Assembly: GCA_033065855.1 (NCBI GenBank)
Contig: JAVXUO010000385.1
Location: 434,001-498,000, forward strand
Direction: 5' to 3'
DNA: 64,000 nt
From: Escallonia rubra
Taxonomy: Eukaryota; Streptophyta; Magnoliopsida; Escalloniales; Escalloniaceae
The translations under genes were made by a program, and so were the position numbers. Under the pieces are notes generated by a model. That model ran no database searches and was not told where the DNA came from. It saw only the letters and a program-made list of their open reading frames with translations. This document shows, piece by piece, positions 23,721-37,000 of the stretch; within the stretch, counting starts at the first letter, position 1; the number at the start of each line of letters is the position of its first letter.

Positions 23721-24787
23721 AACGTGGGTTTACCTATTTGGAAGTTTTATAAGACATTAAAGTATGCAATAGTACTTGTAATTGTCTCATCTCATCTATC
23801 GATTGTATCACATCTAGGGTTGAATTAAACGGTACTGAAGGGGTGCTCGAACCCCGTGTTCCTGTATCATGACGAGGTTCAAGCTCGACTCTTGTTCGAC
23901 ACGACACTAAAGTCCATGCTCAAACTCGATTTAGCCAAGTACAAACTAAGATGAGCTTTAATAGTCTCAACTTAGTGAAAAAGTCTCAACTGAGAGAGAC
24001 GAAAATTGCAACTAACCCTTTTCTCTCTCTCTCTCTCTCTCTCTACCCCCTCCCTCCCTCCCTCCCCCCTCCCCCTAATTTCGTCTTTGTTGCCACCGCC
24101 GATTTTCAAGCGTGTGGTGATGTGGTAATATAGTTTGATGTCTAGGTAATGTTGACGTGTGGGATCTTGGTGGTTATGGTGAGCTGGACGGCCACTGACG
24201 CTACGACAGTTGCAAGTAGTCAGGTTGCTAATTCACGGTTTTCCAACGTTGGATCTCAATTGGAGGTTGTTGGGATTCTTGGGGTGCTCCGTGATTGGGT
24301 TGTGATGGGCTTCGAGTGTAGGTTAACTTCGCTGTAGGAATTTGTGTTTGATGCACTGCCGCTGGTTGGAGTTGGGATGGTGAGTCTAAGGCTAGGTTTT
24401 AATCCTCTAGGGTTTTGTTTCCCATTCCCCCTAGTTGATTCCCCTTTCTTATTTGCCCTAGAAAGGTTTGCGGGTTGTGACTGGCAGTTGGTAGCTGTTG
24501 GGTCAAGGTGGATTCAGTCGATGATTCTGAGAGACCAAGGTTGTCGATGATTCTAAGGGTCCTAGGTTTGCTGATGGTCAAGGTTTTCCACTGATTGAAG
24601 ATTGTGAGGGCCACGGTTTTACTGATGGTGAGGACTGATGATTCCGGTGGTTTCGTCCAGTGCTTCTGATGGGCTGAATGAATAGTCAATGGTGGTGCGG
24701 GGGCTTTTGAGGGTAATTAGCTTTATGACTCTGATGGGTGTCCCAGTTTTTATATCTGGTTTTCTCTAGAGATCGGCAACGATTTGA

Positions 24788-26909
24788 TGTAACGCCCCGA
24801 AAATTTATTAAAATTTTCGGAGCGTAAACAATCATTTAATCGGAATTCAGAGTAAACCTTACAATGTTGAAAGTTTCCCAAACGAAATCAGAAAACCCTT
24901 AAAATGTCATAAATATCTCAAACGGTCATTCAGAGTATGCACTAATAACTCCCAAGAGAATATCAATAACCGTTATAGGGCCCAAAACTTTTATACAATC
25001 CAAAAATTTCTTCAGCACGGAGTTCAAAACTAAACCTAAGTAATACTAACTTGTCTTGATTAAATACACTTAAATGTCAATACTAACTCTGAAATAAGGC
25101 AGCTAACTCTTTGTCACACGGCTAGCCTTTCAAATTTGAAATCCCATCTACTAATCACTTGAAAGGAAAAACATTAAGGGAATGAGCCAAATGCACAGTA
25201 AGGTCGCTCAAAGGACCAATCAAACGAAAGCCAAAATATCTAAGAAACGAAATTCCAGAAGCACAAAATGTTTCAACGGAACAGATAATCAAACCAGATT
25301 TCAAATATCAAAATATGTTTGAAAGACTAGATTTCAAAGACACGCAAGTTTCAACTGAACAGAGGTCAGGCCAAATATCAAATGCTGAAATATATGAGTA
25401 CGGAAACAGACGCTAGCAGACCAAATATCAAATGTCAAAATATATCTGAGTACGGAGACGGACACTGGCAGACAAAATATCAAATGTCAAAATATATCTG
25501 AGTACGGAAACGGACACTAGCAGACCGAATATCAAATGTCAAAATATATCTGAGAACAGAAATGGACACTAGAGAGCCATTCAGAGAGTGGTCACATTCG
25601 TCATTCCTGACATATGAGGCCGATTCAGAAAGTAAGATCGCGATCTCTAGCTCAACTCTCCTGAGCTAGCCGACGTTTCACTCCACGTGGATAAGTCAGA
25701 AATAAGTCACATACACTGTGACATGGCTCATAAAGTTACCAAAACAAAATCTCAAAATAACCGTTACTAAATATCGGACATGTCAAACCATATTCAAAAG
25801 GCTTCAAAATAACATTATCAAATAACGGATTTGTCAAACAATAAGTGGAGTTCACAAAATAATGACAACCATAAATCACTGAAACGAACGATATCAATAT
25901 GTCAAAATTCTGAGGTCAAACAAATTCGACGAAATTTGATTTTTCCCAAATCATAGCATTAAAAACGAGTTATTCATAATCATGGTCAAAACAAAGGGAA
26001 AAGAACGTCACTTAACTCAATTCGAAGAAGTTCAGATTTCAAAAATAAACTAAAGACTCACATGAGCAATTGGTCCATCGCTAATTCGAATTTTCGAAAG
26101 TAAACACTTACCTTAATCAAGCCTTTAAGAATGCAATTTATCAAACACCATTTTAGAACTCAAGAGCTTCCCAAGCCTTCTCTTTTCTCTCTTTCCACCG
26201 CAAGGGTAAAGGGAACAAACTTCCCAAGCCTTCTCTCTCTCTCCACCGCAAGGAAAAAAGAAACAGAGAACCCCCAAAAGGCTAGAAAGGGAAAAAGAAA
26301 GCTATTTATATGGGACAAAAATCAAGTTTGTATTCGACAGAAAATAATGTTTTCATTTGACCGAAACCAATAGAAGTGAAAATGGTTCAAAATTTTTTTT
26401 TTTTTTAATTCTACCAAAAATGAGTTTTCGATCGAATTAAAAGTCGAATTAAAACTTTTAATTCGATCGAAAGTACTATTCATTCGACTCAAAGTTATTG
26501 TTCGTCGACTGAAAACTTCAGTTTTTTTTTTTTTTTTTTCATTTGACCGAAAACGAGTCTTCAGTGGAATTAAAACTTTTAAGTCGACCGAAAACTTCAG
26601 TAGCTCATTTTACACACAAAATCTTTTCATTCGAAGCGAAACTCATTTTCAATCGAAGCCAAGCTATTTTCATTCAACCGAAAACTCGTTCTCATTTGAA
26701 TTAAAACTTTTAATTCGACCGAAAACTTCAAAAACTCCAAAACACCATTTCCCTTCATTTTGATTCGAATGAAAACCACTTTTCATTCGACCGAAAATTT
26801 CAGAAACAATCCCAAACCATTTTCTTAATTTTAACAAAAGATCACAAACTTATTTATTCAAAAAATACTAATTTCACACAAGAAAAAAGAAAATTTTCGG
26901 GGTATTACA
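24788..26909. mobile_element. Nested 2.1-kb element with TGTAA...CCCCGAAAATTT inverted ends (solo LTR or MULE-like)
   Basis: The left end TGTAACGCCCCGAAAATTT and the reverse complement of the right end TGTAATACCCCGAAAATTT match at 17 of 19 positions. As a solo LTR (TG...CA) the flanks TTTGA and TGTGA match at 4 of 5. As a MULE-like element, 9-bp flanks match at 7 of 9. The interior has four ~51-bp tandem units and a part rich in ATTCGACCGAAAAC words. No proteins are encoded. The class cannot be decided here. Confidence 0.65.
25371..25575. repeat. Four ~51-bp tandem units inside the nested element
   Basis: Each unit has the form AATATCAAATGTCAAAATAT, ATCTGAGTACGGA, then GGACACTAGCAGA, with a few differences among units; the outermost are the most diverged. 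Confidence 0.85.
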
Positions 26910-27684
26910 TGTGATGGCCGGAGAAGGTGGTGTTTTCCGACACCGGAATGGGAATGGATGCACGGGGATGGATGCCATGTTGCGGTGAAGGGGACACGTG
27001 TCTTGAGTTTGGGCAAGTGGCTGACCGTTTGCTGGTGGTTTTTGATTGGATGTTTATTTTAGACTTTTCTGTTCTAGTTCACAGTTATCACGTTTTAGTT
27101 AAGTTTTATCTTGTTTGTAACCGGTTATTTTACCTAGTTAGTGCACCCCATAAATGAATAAAAATAAAAGTAATTCATTTGTTTGTAGGTTTTTTATGTT
27201 TTCTTATTTTATTTTGTCGCTTGTGTTGTAAGCTTTTATTTATGGCTATTCCTATCAGACGAGAACGCCATCTATGAGTCTTTACTTGCCTTTCTGGGCA
27301 TGTTGTAATCCTATTCCTACCTTTGCTATATTTCTAATCTTCTCTCAAATGAAAAAAAAAAATCATCTCAACTTAGGTTGTGAAAAGGGCAAAACTGCTA
27401 AAAACCTAATTTCGTCAATTGTTACTTTGGTGCCATCTGACATTTACGTATGCATCACTAAGATTCGGATTTACATATAACATAAAAAATTATGATATAT
27501 TTTATGTCCTCTCAACCACTAGGTTAACCCGTTACCGTCTGAGTAACTAAATACGACGCGAAGAAGAACAAACGGATACAAATAAAGAAGATGAGATGGT
27601 CGTAATCACATATAACTTTAATGCAACTAGTAGAACACAATGCATGTATCACGTAAGCTAGTTGCCAAGGGGAGGGTGAACTTG

Positions 27685-27930
27685 TCACGGACTCACGGTG
27701 CCGACGGCAGGGATGCCGCCACAGATTTTGCCGTGCTCTCTGCACCACTCATCGTAAGTCTGTGGCTTGACAACCCCAGCGTTGCCGGAGGTCGTACCTG
27801 TTTGATGCGCAGCGTCAACCTGGGCGCCGCCGGAGGGACCGGGCCTGGTGGCTTTTGCAACCTTGGGAGTCAGAGATGTGGTGCAAAGTAGCACCAAGAA
27901 GGCAAACAAAGCCAGGTTTGGTTGGGCCAT
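27685..27930 (-). CDS. Possible small secreted protein, 81 aa, family not recognised
   Basis: The frame begins MAQPNLALFAFLVLLCTTSL, a convincing signal peptide with likely cleavage after KVAKA (about residue 27). The predicted mature part is ~54 residues, rich in Gly, Thr and Pro. It has two cysteines (63 and 70) and ends YDEWCREHGKICGGIPAVG plus TVSP. A TATA-like CATATATA (minus strand) lies about 61 bp upstream of the start. The local GC content is higher than its neighbours. I could not match it to CLE, CEP, IDA, PSK or other known plant peptide motifs. It may be a lineage-specific peptide precursor or a chance frame; the signal peptide and TATA favour a gene. Confidence 0.5.
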   Translation of the reverse strand: MAQPNLALFAFLVLLCTTSLTPKVAKATRPGPSGGAQVDAAHQTGTTSGNAGVVKPQTYDEWCREHGKICGGIPAVGTVSP

Positions 27931-27990
27931 ATTTGCCTTAGCTGATCTGTGAGGGCTTGTGGTGTAACGTAGGCAAGTTCAAGATTGTAG

Positions 27991-27998
27991 TATATATG
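27991..27998 (-). promoter_or_regulatory. TATA-like box of the small secreted protein gene
   Basis: CATATATA on the minus strand, about 61 bp upstream of the start codon, a fitting distance for a short 5' UTR. A similar word block (AAGTTCAAGATT followed by an ATAT and GCGCC stretch) recurs at 28155-28187. Confidence 0.45.
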
Positions 27999-28190
27999 TG
28001 CGCCGCGACTAATTCGGAAAACGTAGATGGGAGTAACTTCAAAACGTAAAATTAATTTTATGATCAATTACTTTCCTCATATAGTTTGAGGAGATTGCAC
28101 CAAATCATTACCCTTGATCGGGAGTAAATGCAAAATTGAAGTCTTTGGTCTAAGGTAGGGAAGTTCAAGATTATACACATATGCGCCTTA

Positions 28191-28972
28191 GGGGCTGTTT
28201 GATAAAACTGAAATTTAAGTGCTGAAAAAGATAAGTACTAAATTCGTAAAATTGAAAACTTTAAGCGACTGAATTTTTACTGAAAAATAAGTTAACATGT
28301 ATGGTAAACCAAAAGTAGATGTCTGAAAATTATTTATTTACAAATTTATTCATTTTACCACAATTATGTATATGTTTATGTACTTTGTAACTTTTTTTGG
28401 GGGGCTAAAATCGTGTTGGTGGTGGCAGTGACGATAGAGTAGTAGTGGTGGTGGTTGCGGCGGCGGCGGCAAAAAAGTGTCAATGGTGGCGGTAATAGTG
28501 CGTGAAGACGTGTTATTGGTAATTGTGATGATAGCAATAGGCGGTGACATTGTAGCAGTTGTAGTGTGGTGAATCTTTAGATGATTTTGACAAAAATGGT
28601 CGTGGTGACAGCAACGACGGTATGATAGAGGTGGCGGTGTCCTTGTGGTGGTGTCGGTGGCGATGATGATAGTGGCTAGGTCGTGGTAGCAAAACGAAAT
28701 AATGGTTGTGATGGTGGATGTATTGTGGTGAAGTGTTGCCAACAAATTAATTGAGGCGACATCGTAGTGGTAATTATTTTTTTATGTAAAAATATGTTAA
28801 ATAATTTTTAACCATCTCATTTAGAATTAAGTGATAAGCATTAAGTAAGTCCACCATGACTTAAAATTTTAGTCGATTTTTTAATGATACAAGGTTTAGC
28901 ATTATCAAACGCACTTAATTGAAAATTATTGAAAACTTTAAGTTTTAAGTGCTTAATTGCTATTTGGCCCAA
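28191..28972. mobile_element. Non-autonomous hAT-type MITE carrying a GGTGGC-rich interior
   Basis: The left end GGGGCTGTTTGATAAAACTG followed by AATTTAAGTGCTGAAA, and the right end with CAAACGCACTTAATTG and TTTAAGTGCTTAATTGC, are the recognisable ends of a common plant MITE family. The centre (28410-28740) is a purine-rich GTGG/GGCGGC stretch. The outermost bases are not perfectly inverted and no clean target duplication was found. Confidence 0.6.
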
Positions 28973-30560
28973 CCATTACTCTTAGTAGAAAAGTCTTAAA
29001 AATATTTAGCGATCATTAATCGTTGATATATAAAGAGTTATTGTTATCCTTCTATGATGGGGTTGGATGGTTGGAGAACATGAGTTGGAGGTTATTTTGT
29101 GGTTAATCAAAATTTAACACCTATTTAGTTTCATATAAAATTATAAAAATTCAAGAAAATAAGATTTGAGGTTTGGAAGGCATAGAAGCCATAGAAGCTA
29201 CCAACCAAATCCAAATACATATATTAAGATTTTTTAATTAGTACTGATTCTACATGCTACAAGAAATGGAAATGGGCTATTTTCACCCCATGAAAGAATT
29301 TTATATTTCTTTTTTGCCACTAAAAATGCATTTTTTGTTGAAAATTTATGACTTTCTTGGCAGCAAATAAAAGCGTAAAATAGCATGTACAAGCGGGGGT
29401 GAAAATTAGCTTTTTCCGGGAAGCTAGCTTTGATCTCGTGCCTTGCACTGGGGAGTACAACATTATGTCAATGGTAATTTTAAAAAGATAATCCTGAATT
29501 ATTAAACAGAAAAAATAACGATTATAAAAGTCAAAATAAGCATTTTTCATTGAACAATAGTAGAATAGAACTCTGTAACAAAACAACAACTGAACTCAAT
29601 TTAATAATAGTTGCAAACTTCCAACAAAAAAAAAAAAACTATATTCAAATGCAGAGAAGGAAGTAACTAGAATTTGCTGCTAGGCCCAAGAAAGTAAAAG
29701 CAAAAAAATAATTAGTGAAACACAATAGTAATCTTACATATTAATAACACATTATGAATTGCTGAAAAAGAATAAATGTGTAAAGGAGGACTATGATAGC
29801 AGAGAAAAAAAAAATCAAAGTTAAAACCATGTCCATATACATTCTTGAAAGGAAAATTACTAGAAAACTGGACATCTCAGTGTGGGCGCTTACAGAAGAA
29901 AACTGGACATTTGGTTGCAGGATCTTTTTCGCCCATCATCAAGCGAGGGCGCTTACAGAAGAAATCTCAGTGTGGACTTCTCGTTTTTCAATAGAACCCT
30001 CGGTTGCCACTTCGGATGTAGCTCTTGGAAGCCCAAAGACTTCAGAACTCCCAACGTCGCTTAACCAAAATTCAGTGCTACTAATCCGGAGACACAGCTT
30101 GTGGCCATTACCGTTTTCAGGCGATTTTGGCGACGAGAGCGTTAATGTTTTCGGTTTGTTATTTGCCCAACGTGTTTGAACTCAGTTGACAATAGTAATT
30201 TATCTCGGTTGTAAAGCTTTTGATGACGTTTTGTTATCCCTGAGATGCCGTAGAATAAATCTTGTGCGCCCTTATTCGTGCGCTTCGTTGGTTTACAAGG
30301 ATGATTACTATTGATAAACCACTTTTGGGGGGAGTGAATGAAAATCTTGTGCATCTCCTACATTGTCTACTAGCTGCAGCTGCATTTCAAATCAATAACA
30401 CAAAGTTAGTACTTTGCTTTCCAAAGCTTGGATGCAGATTTAAACAGAGGTTTCACCGAAAAGGTTTTAAAGCTTCCAAACAACAGAGTCGAGCAATCGG
30501 AATTTAACCAACCAGGGTACCATAAACTGACAGCTTCTAAATCAAATCCCCATCCTCAAA
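28973..30560. other. Intergenic DNA, no gene recognised
   Basis: AT-rich sequence with only short frames. The block 29041-29220 (GGTTATTTTGTGGTTAATC, then ATTTGAGGTTTGGAAGGCAT) recurs in diverged form at 38755-38905, so both are copies of an unnamed dispersed repeat. A local duplication (GGGCGCTTACAGAAGAAA) lies at 29885 and 29948. Confidence 0.4.
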
Positions 30561-31026
30561 GCTACAAATTAAGAAACAAGGCGACATAAAATAATCCTTA
30601 TTCGTTTCAAATACAAAAGGTAGGTAATTCGGGTGATCCCAAGCAGAACAGCGGCTAGTAGAAAGAAGGCGGAACACAGAGAATCAAGACAAGAACTCGT
30701 GGTAAAAGGTAACCACAAGAACAGAGTGCCTGTAACAATGCACTGGTTATTGTTGTTTGATCGGATCCACCATGAGTAAGGAAAACTGTTCACAATAGTA
30801 CCAAAACGGTCAATCAGAGATCTCTACCTGCATGGCTCATTTACACAACTGCTCGTCTATACAATTTCAAAGATGTCATGTCCAAGGTCAGAATAAGTAT
30901 TAAATACAGCACCATTTAGCCCTTTCCTAGGAACGGGATTCTTGCTCTGAACGTCCGAAGCTTGACATGGTGCAACAAGGCAGTAAAATCCTTCTTTGGC
31001 AAAACACAGGCATCCTATAAAACGAA

Positions 31027-34000
31027 TCAAGATGTGTCTGCAAGGCGGTATATTGTTACTTCCTGCTGCTTAAAGTACCGGCGATCCTCTTCATCAACGA
31101 GCACCAGATTCAAATAATACTTCACACTGAATTTGTTGTTGATATTGCGGTGGGTAGGAGTCAGTTCGTATGGGCTCAGGAAGAGTCTGATTGGAATTGA
31201 TTCACCTGGAAAAGAAGCATAATATGTAATCTCTCTCTCTTCAAAATTTTGCCGTCACAAGACTGTCCAGACAACTTCCAAACCAGGAAGACCCGTTTTA
31301 GCATTTTATGCACCCCCTTCCCAAAGTTAGAGACCCCTCAATGGAAATGTCTCAAAATTTGGTACCTAGATTAAATCAGAAGTCTTATTTGTTTCAAATT
31401 TGACACCAGATTATACAATTATCTTTGTGTTCCTTAATTATGTTGGATTAAGGAATACTCTGACAACATATACTGTATGTTTTGTGCCATCTTGTAAAAA
31501 AAAAGAAAGTCTTTTTCTGTTATTTTCATCTCAATAGCACAAGAAAAACAAGGTTCTCCCAGAATTCACAAAAGCTAATTTCAGTTTCCTCAGTACTTAG
31601 TTGTAAATCTGGCAAATAAACAGTGGCATTCTGAATGCCTTCTGACTAATGATAGCACAGATTGTAACACGGAATAGAAGCAGAAACTATACTAGGTTGA
31701 AAGCACAGAGATATATAGATAATCTCAGCAAAGAATGCATACCCCTGACTGGAGCACCATCCATCAGCTCAAACTTAGCAAGCGTCTCCGTCTCAACATG
31801 AGTGTTGGCCCCTGAACCCGTCGATTCTCGGCGCCTGATCTCAAGATCCATATTTTTAATCTTGATTCTAACCAGAAGAAAATATATCTTACCTATGATT
31901 ACATCTTTCAGATGGTACCTGAATTCAAAGGATTCATTCAGCTAGGGCATGATATTTGCTTCCAACTAAAACACAATCAGCAGAAAATAATAATAAAACC
32001 ATCAACCTTAAAGTTCTTTATTTAAGACCCTGGGTGTCAATCATTGGCACACGTAAACAACTAATCTAGATTTGCACCTAATCTGTATAACAAAGCAGTA
32101 TTTACTTCAGTCATGACAAGATTGTTCTTTGGTAGGAAACTGTCAGAAAAAGGAGGATTCCCTATACACTTTTAGTTTCATCTTGGCATATCATTAAAGT
32201 GAGAGATGCCTTATTCAGGCATAAAAACCCAAAAATGATTAAAAAGCAAAACCTAATTAAACAATCTGGGATCCAGCTTACTTGCTCTTATTGTATTCAA
32301 ACTCAATATGAAGGCAATCTTCAATTCCAACTTCCATCTACAAGGGAAACAACTTCAGAATTAAAAATTGCACATGCATGAAAGAATATTAGTAAAAAAA
32401 ATTGCCTGAGAATGAATGGGTAAAACAAAGAACTGTGTCACAAAATACTTTCTTTCTTTTGCCTTTTCCATGCTAACAGCTTTATAACCACTACGTGCCG
32501 CAAGCATAAATATAATATAAATTCTAGCACATAACTGACCTTAATACTAGTATTAATTGATGGAGGTGGGGTATAGTTGCGGACCTGATGCATAAGAATA
32601 CAAATAAACAGATCAGGGTGATTTAAGGCCAACTAGCAAGATGATAATGTTTACAACTAGCACATTACATATAGAACTGCATAATGAGCAAAAAACTCTT
32701 GAGCACGTCAAGAAATTGGAAATGCGACATGTTCCTGTAACAAAACTCTGCATGCATTCACATTTCAGAAACGTCATGAGCGGCACAAAGTGATGACAGA
32801 TTTACCAAAAAGAAGCAATGATGTCAAAGTTACTAGGGATGTTGGCTTTTGTTACAAAGAAGACACGAGGGGGAAAAAACAAGGAGAAAACAGATTTTAT
32901 TCTCTAAAGGCAGTACAGAACTGCCATTCAAAAGTTTTGGGACAGAGTGGTCAGGCAAAGACCAGTACATGAAATAAGTACCTAGTAGTAGCTTTAGTCT
33001 CATATGAGATCAATCATGGCAGATAATTAAGCATATGCCTGCCTCTGTGTGCACGTGTGTGAGATAAAGTTTGGCTTAAATACATACATATACATATATA
33101 CCTATACGCATATAGAGAGAGTGAGAGAGCGCACCATAAAGTCTTGGTATTCCACGATGCTTCCAGCATAGCCACGACTGATTGTCACCTTGAGGACATA
33201 CCTGAAGAAAGCACAACATATTGAAACTCACTTCTTTTCTTTTGGATACCATAGAATGACTATAGCTTAATTTCCATATCAAATCGAGAATCCATTCAAT
33301 CAGGATACAGACATCTCTCTCTCCCCCTTCCTTCCCAGCATAGCCACGACTGATTGTCACCTTGAGGACAAACCTGAAGAAAGCACAACATATTGAAACT
33401 CACTTCTTTTCTTTTGGATACCATAGAATCACTATAGCTTAATTTCCATATCAAATCGAGAATCCATTCAATCAGGATACAGACATCTCTCTCTTCCCCC
33501 CACCCTCCTTCCCTCCCTCCCTTCCTTCAAGTGGGTCCAACACGTTTCATCTGACCAATTTAACCATAGACTACTGACATATTGTACAACTAACAAGAGT
33601 GTAAGACTAACTAAGATTGAAAACGATAATCACAAACTAACAAACCGAACACCTGACAAGGAACATATACTAACATCTTTGCATTTGAAAAACACAAGAA
33701 GCCCGGTACAGTTTAATAAATTAAACAGACAAAATGGATGTAAATACTGGAATATGCTAAAAAGGGTAGGTAGAAGCAATCAATCCCAGGTGAGTGCTGC
33801 CCCCCATAAGTGTATAGAGTAGCTAGGATAGAATGTAATGAAAAATGATATATTCACTCAAAGAAGGCCCATTTCTAGGAGAAGGGATTATCGCTCCACT
33901 GTTAGCTTACTTGATTGTCACAAAAATGGGTGTAGGACTGAATTTCAGATGGTTTGGATGAAATAATTACTAAAAAAAGGCCCTTTTCTAGGAGAAGGGA

Positions 34001-37000
34001 TTGTCATCCAACAATTTGCTTACTTGATTTTCACAGAAATACATAGAAAATTGAATCTCAGATGGTTTGATACTATAGGTAAAAGTAGATTTAAATATTT
34101 GCTAACCCTGGAATCTCAAAAAGCATAATAAACTAGGGGTACATAACATTTCAGACCATGCCATTTGTCTACAACGTGCAAGGAACCATGCATATGCAAG
34201 GGAATTGGTAATAAGGCCACCACACTCAGGGTGAAATTGGTATAAAGCCACCAGACTCAGGATGAGAAAGAGTCGAACTATGTATTGGAGTGCATAAGAT
34301 CGGCTCGAAAATTTCTTCCAGATTAATTGATAGTAAATTTGACCACTCTCTCTTACAAGCAGTGCTGGTCAAGAGCAGAGATCGTATCTCGATATTTAGG
34401 GACTTAAACTAGAGCTTCTTATAAGAAGTTCCATATTGAGCAACTTTACCAAGCTTTAACATGCTCAAAATTTTGGCTCGTCTATCTTATGAATCTAACT
34501 TGAACAAGCGTCACGCACTGAGCTATAAGCATTTGGCTCATTTTACAGCCCTAGGCTAGGGTAACGGATGAGGACAAAATTGAAACTGATTACCAAATAA
34601 TCGTCGGTCAGAAGTCCAAGAATTTGATAGTCAACACTTTTAAGGTGTAAAACAGAAGTACAGAAACGATGTGGAATCCAAAAGCAAGAGATTACTCAAA
34701 ACATATGATCAATTGGTAATGCACCAAAAGAAGCCAAAGCAATATATCCAACAATTCTAGTAAATATTAAAATCCAATGGACAGTTACCTTAGTCGCACA
34801 TTCACCCCATTGTATGTCTCATATGGCATCTCAACTGTGGAAAATTCAAATGGATATGTTTTCCGCTCGTATATTTCACCAGGAACATCCAGTTCACGAA
34901 CTACAAACAAGAAAAGAGAAGTCAGATAAAAAAACTGAAAGGACAAACCCTATTTTACAAAAAGGTAGATGACGTATCAAAAGCACTTCCACTGCATCCA
35001 AATTCATGATTTGCTGAAATTCTTAGAGTGAACATCACTAAAAGTTTATTGTATCACAAAGTAACTTTCTACGGATACAATGAGCCAAAGTTACATATAC
35101 TAACCGAGGGAGGTAAAGTCATAAAAGTTGCCTCTGTCAAAGTACATCTCTGCAAACAGAAACACTCCAAGAAATTAATTAAAGTCAATAAGTTCAACAG
35201 TCCAAGAAAATCCTTTAATAGGCACAGAAGAATAACTATTGCTAAGTACAAAAAGGTATTTCAACGAAAATAATATTAATATTTTCCCAAAAAACTCATC
35301 CTCCAGTGCCGTTTACCAGATCTACAATACAGAAACCCGATCGCCAGGCTCAAGTAACTAAATTAAAGGCCAGACGAGCACAGTAGTCAATATGAACATG
35401 GATTGTAAATATACATGTTATGAAGCAATTGGTTTTAAAAACCATTTGCATGCAAATTAAGGATAACGTCATGATAATGTTTAGTTTAACTAGGTGCTAG
35501 ATGATACCGATTCAACAAGATTCTAAGGATGGAGGACACAGACACAAGACACGGCATCACTGTTCTTAATGGTTCAAAACTTTATGCTAAAATATACGAG
35601 AATAGTAGGTCGGAATTTTTTTAGTAATGACTGTTTAAATTCCATGAATTGCTATTGTTAGGCTCATATAGTGGCAGGACTATCCTTAGAGCCATCGCAT
35701 TCTAGTTGGGCTAAGATACTGGCAGCTCTTTATATGGAAGTTATCAAGTAGCTCACTGCTTTTCAAGTAAAACATTTGGAGTCATGCCCAAATCATGCTG
35801 CCACTTAAAAGGCCATCCAGCATGGATCACTTAAAGTTCAAAGAAAGAGATATACAAATTGCCTTACACAACATATAGAAGAATAACAGTCAGCATTGGG
35901 TCACGAGTCATCCTTTCTTTCTCTCTCTCACATATTTTTGGCCAGTTACGTAATAGAGTTAAATTTGGACCAATGACTAAAGAAGCATTTATTGTGCTTC
36001 ATGTTGACGAAAAAGAAAACATAAGATTACACTAGTTTCTGACCACATGTATCAAAGATAGTTAATTTGGGACATATAACATATTTTTCACATACGAGAA
36101 AATTTTATTTTTCTCCTTCTTAATTGGTTAGGATTCATCTCTTTCTCTCTGCACTACTCCTTTTTCCCACCGCATGTTCCCCTCTTTTTTACATCATGTT
36201 CTTTCTCCTTTTTTAAGAACATGTACGCTGCCTTTCGTCAAATTTTGTGTCTCTGAGTGTAACACCAAAATTAATAACACAACTGCTACTTCGTTTTATA
36301 TTTAGTATAGACGTATAGATATAGAAGTGTAGATAATTACATGATTAACAAACAACTTCCAGAGCATTCCAAATCAAAAAGATAGTCATAGAGATGCAAA
36401 ACTTATAAAATTGCATTAAATGGAAAAGCAAAGGGTCTGCCAGCTAAACAAACAACTGCAACAGCATAATGGAAAGACTTCCACAATATTGGTTTGTACA
36501 TGCATAAATATGCCACGAGAGCTTTAGGGCATCCTGAAAATATGCTTTCAGATACTGCTGTCAAATTAGGACCACTCCTTGTTCGATGTTAGAAGGGCAT
36601 GCTAACTACCCTGTAGTATCATTATCAAGGTGACACTATGAAACACAAATAAAGCAATGGCAGAAGAAGAAGTGGTTCAATGGATTTACAAACATCCAAG
36701 AAAAGGTTTACTAAACCACTAGAATTGCGAGGGATGTTCTGCATGATGTGCACAGCAGAATGCTTCAACTCTCTCCATGGGTTCATTAGAAGAATTAGAT
36801 ATGCATAAACGATGAAATTCAATCCAAACAAAGCTTTGAAGATCTACAATCGAGATATGAAAGAAAGAGCGGGTAACGACCGAAGAATGTAAAAGATAAT
36901 GCTCTTATAGGACCCATTATGCCTATCAAGATTTTATTCCAGAACTAATCTATAAAAATTGAATGAACGCATACCTATCTGTCCAAGTAGCTCAACTTTT

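Larger units (their letters stand above)
23977..27365 (+). mobile_element. Poly(A)-tailed non-LTR-type insertion interrupted by another element
   Basis: It is flanked by an 11-bp direct repeat, TCTCAACTTAG (23966-23976 and 27366-27376). It starts with a CT-rich leader (24020-24080), ends in an A-run (27350-27362), and has no reverse transcriptase frame. Removing the nested 24788-26909 segment leaves about 1.27 kb. The structure fits a non-autonomous LINE-like retroposon. Three bases (TCA) separate the A-run from the right repeat, a minor oddity. Confidence 0.6.
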
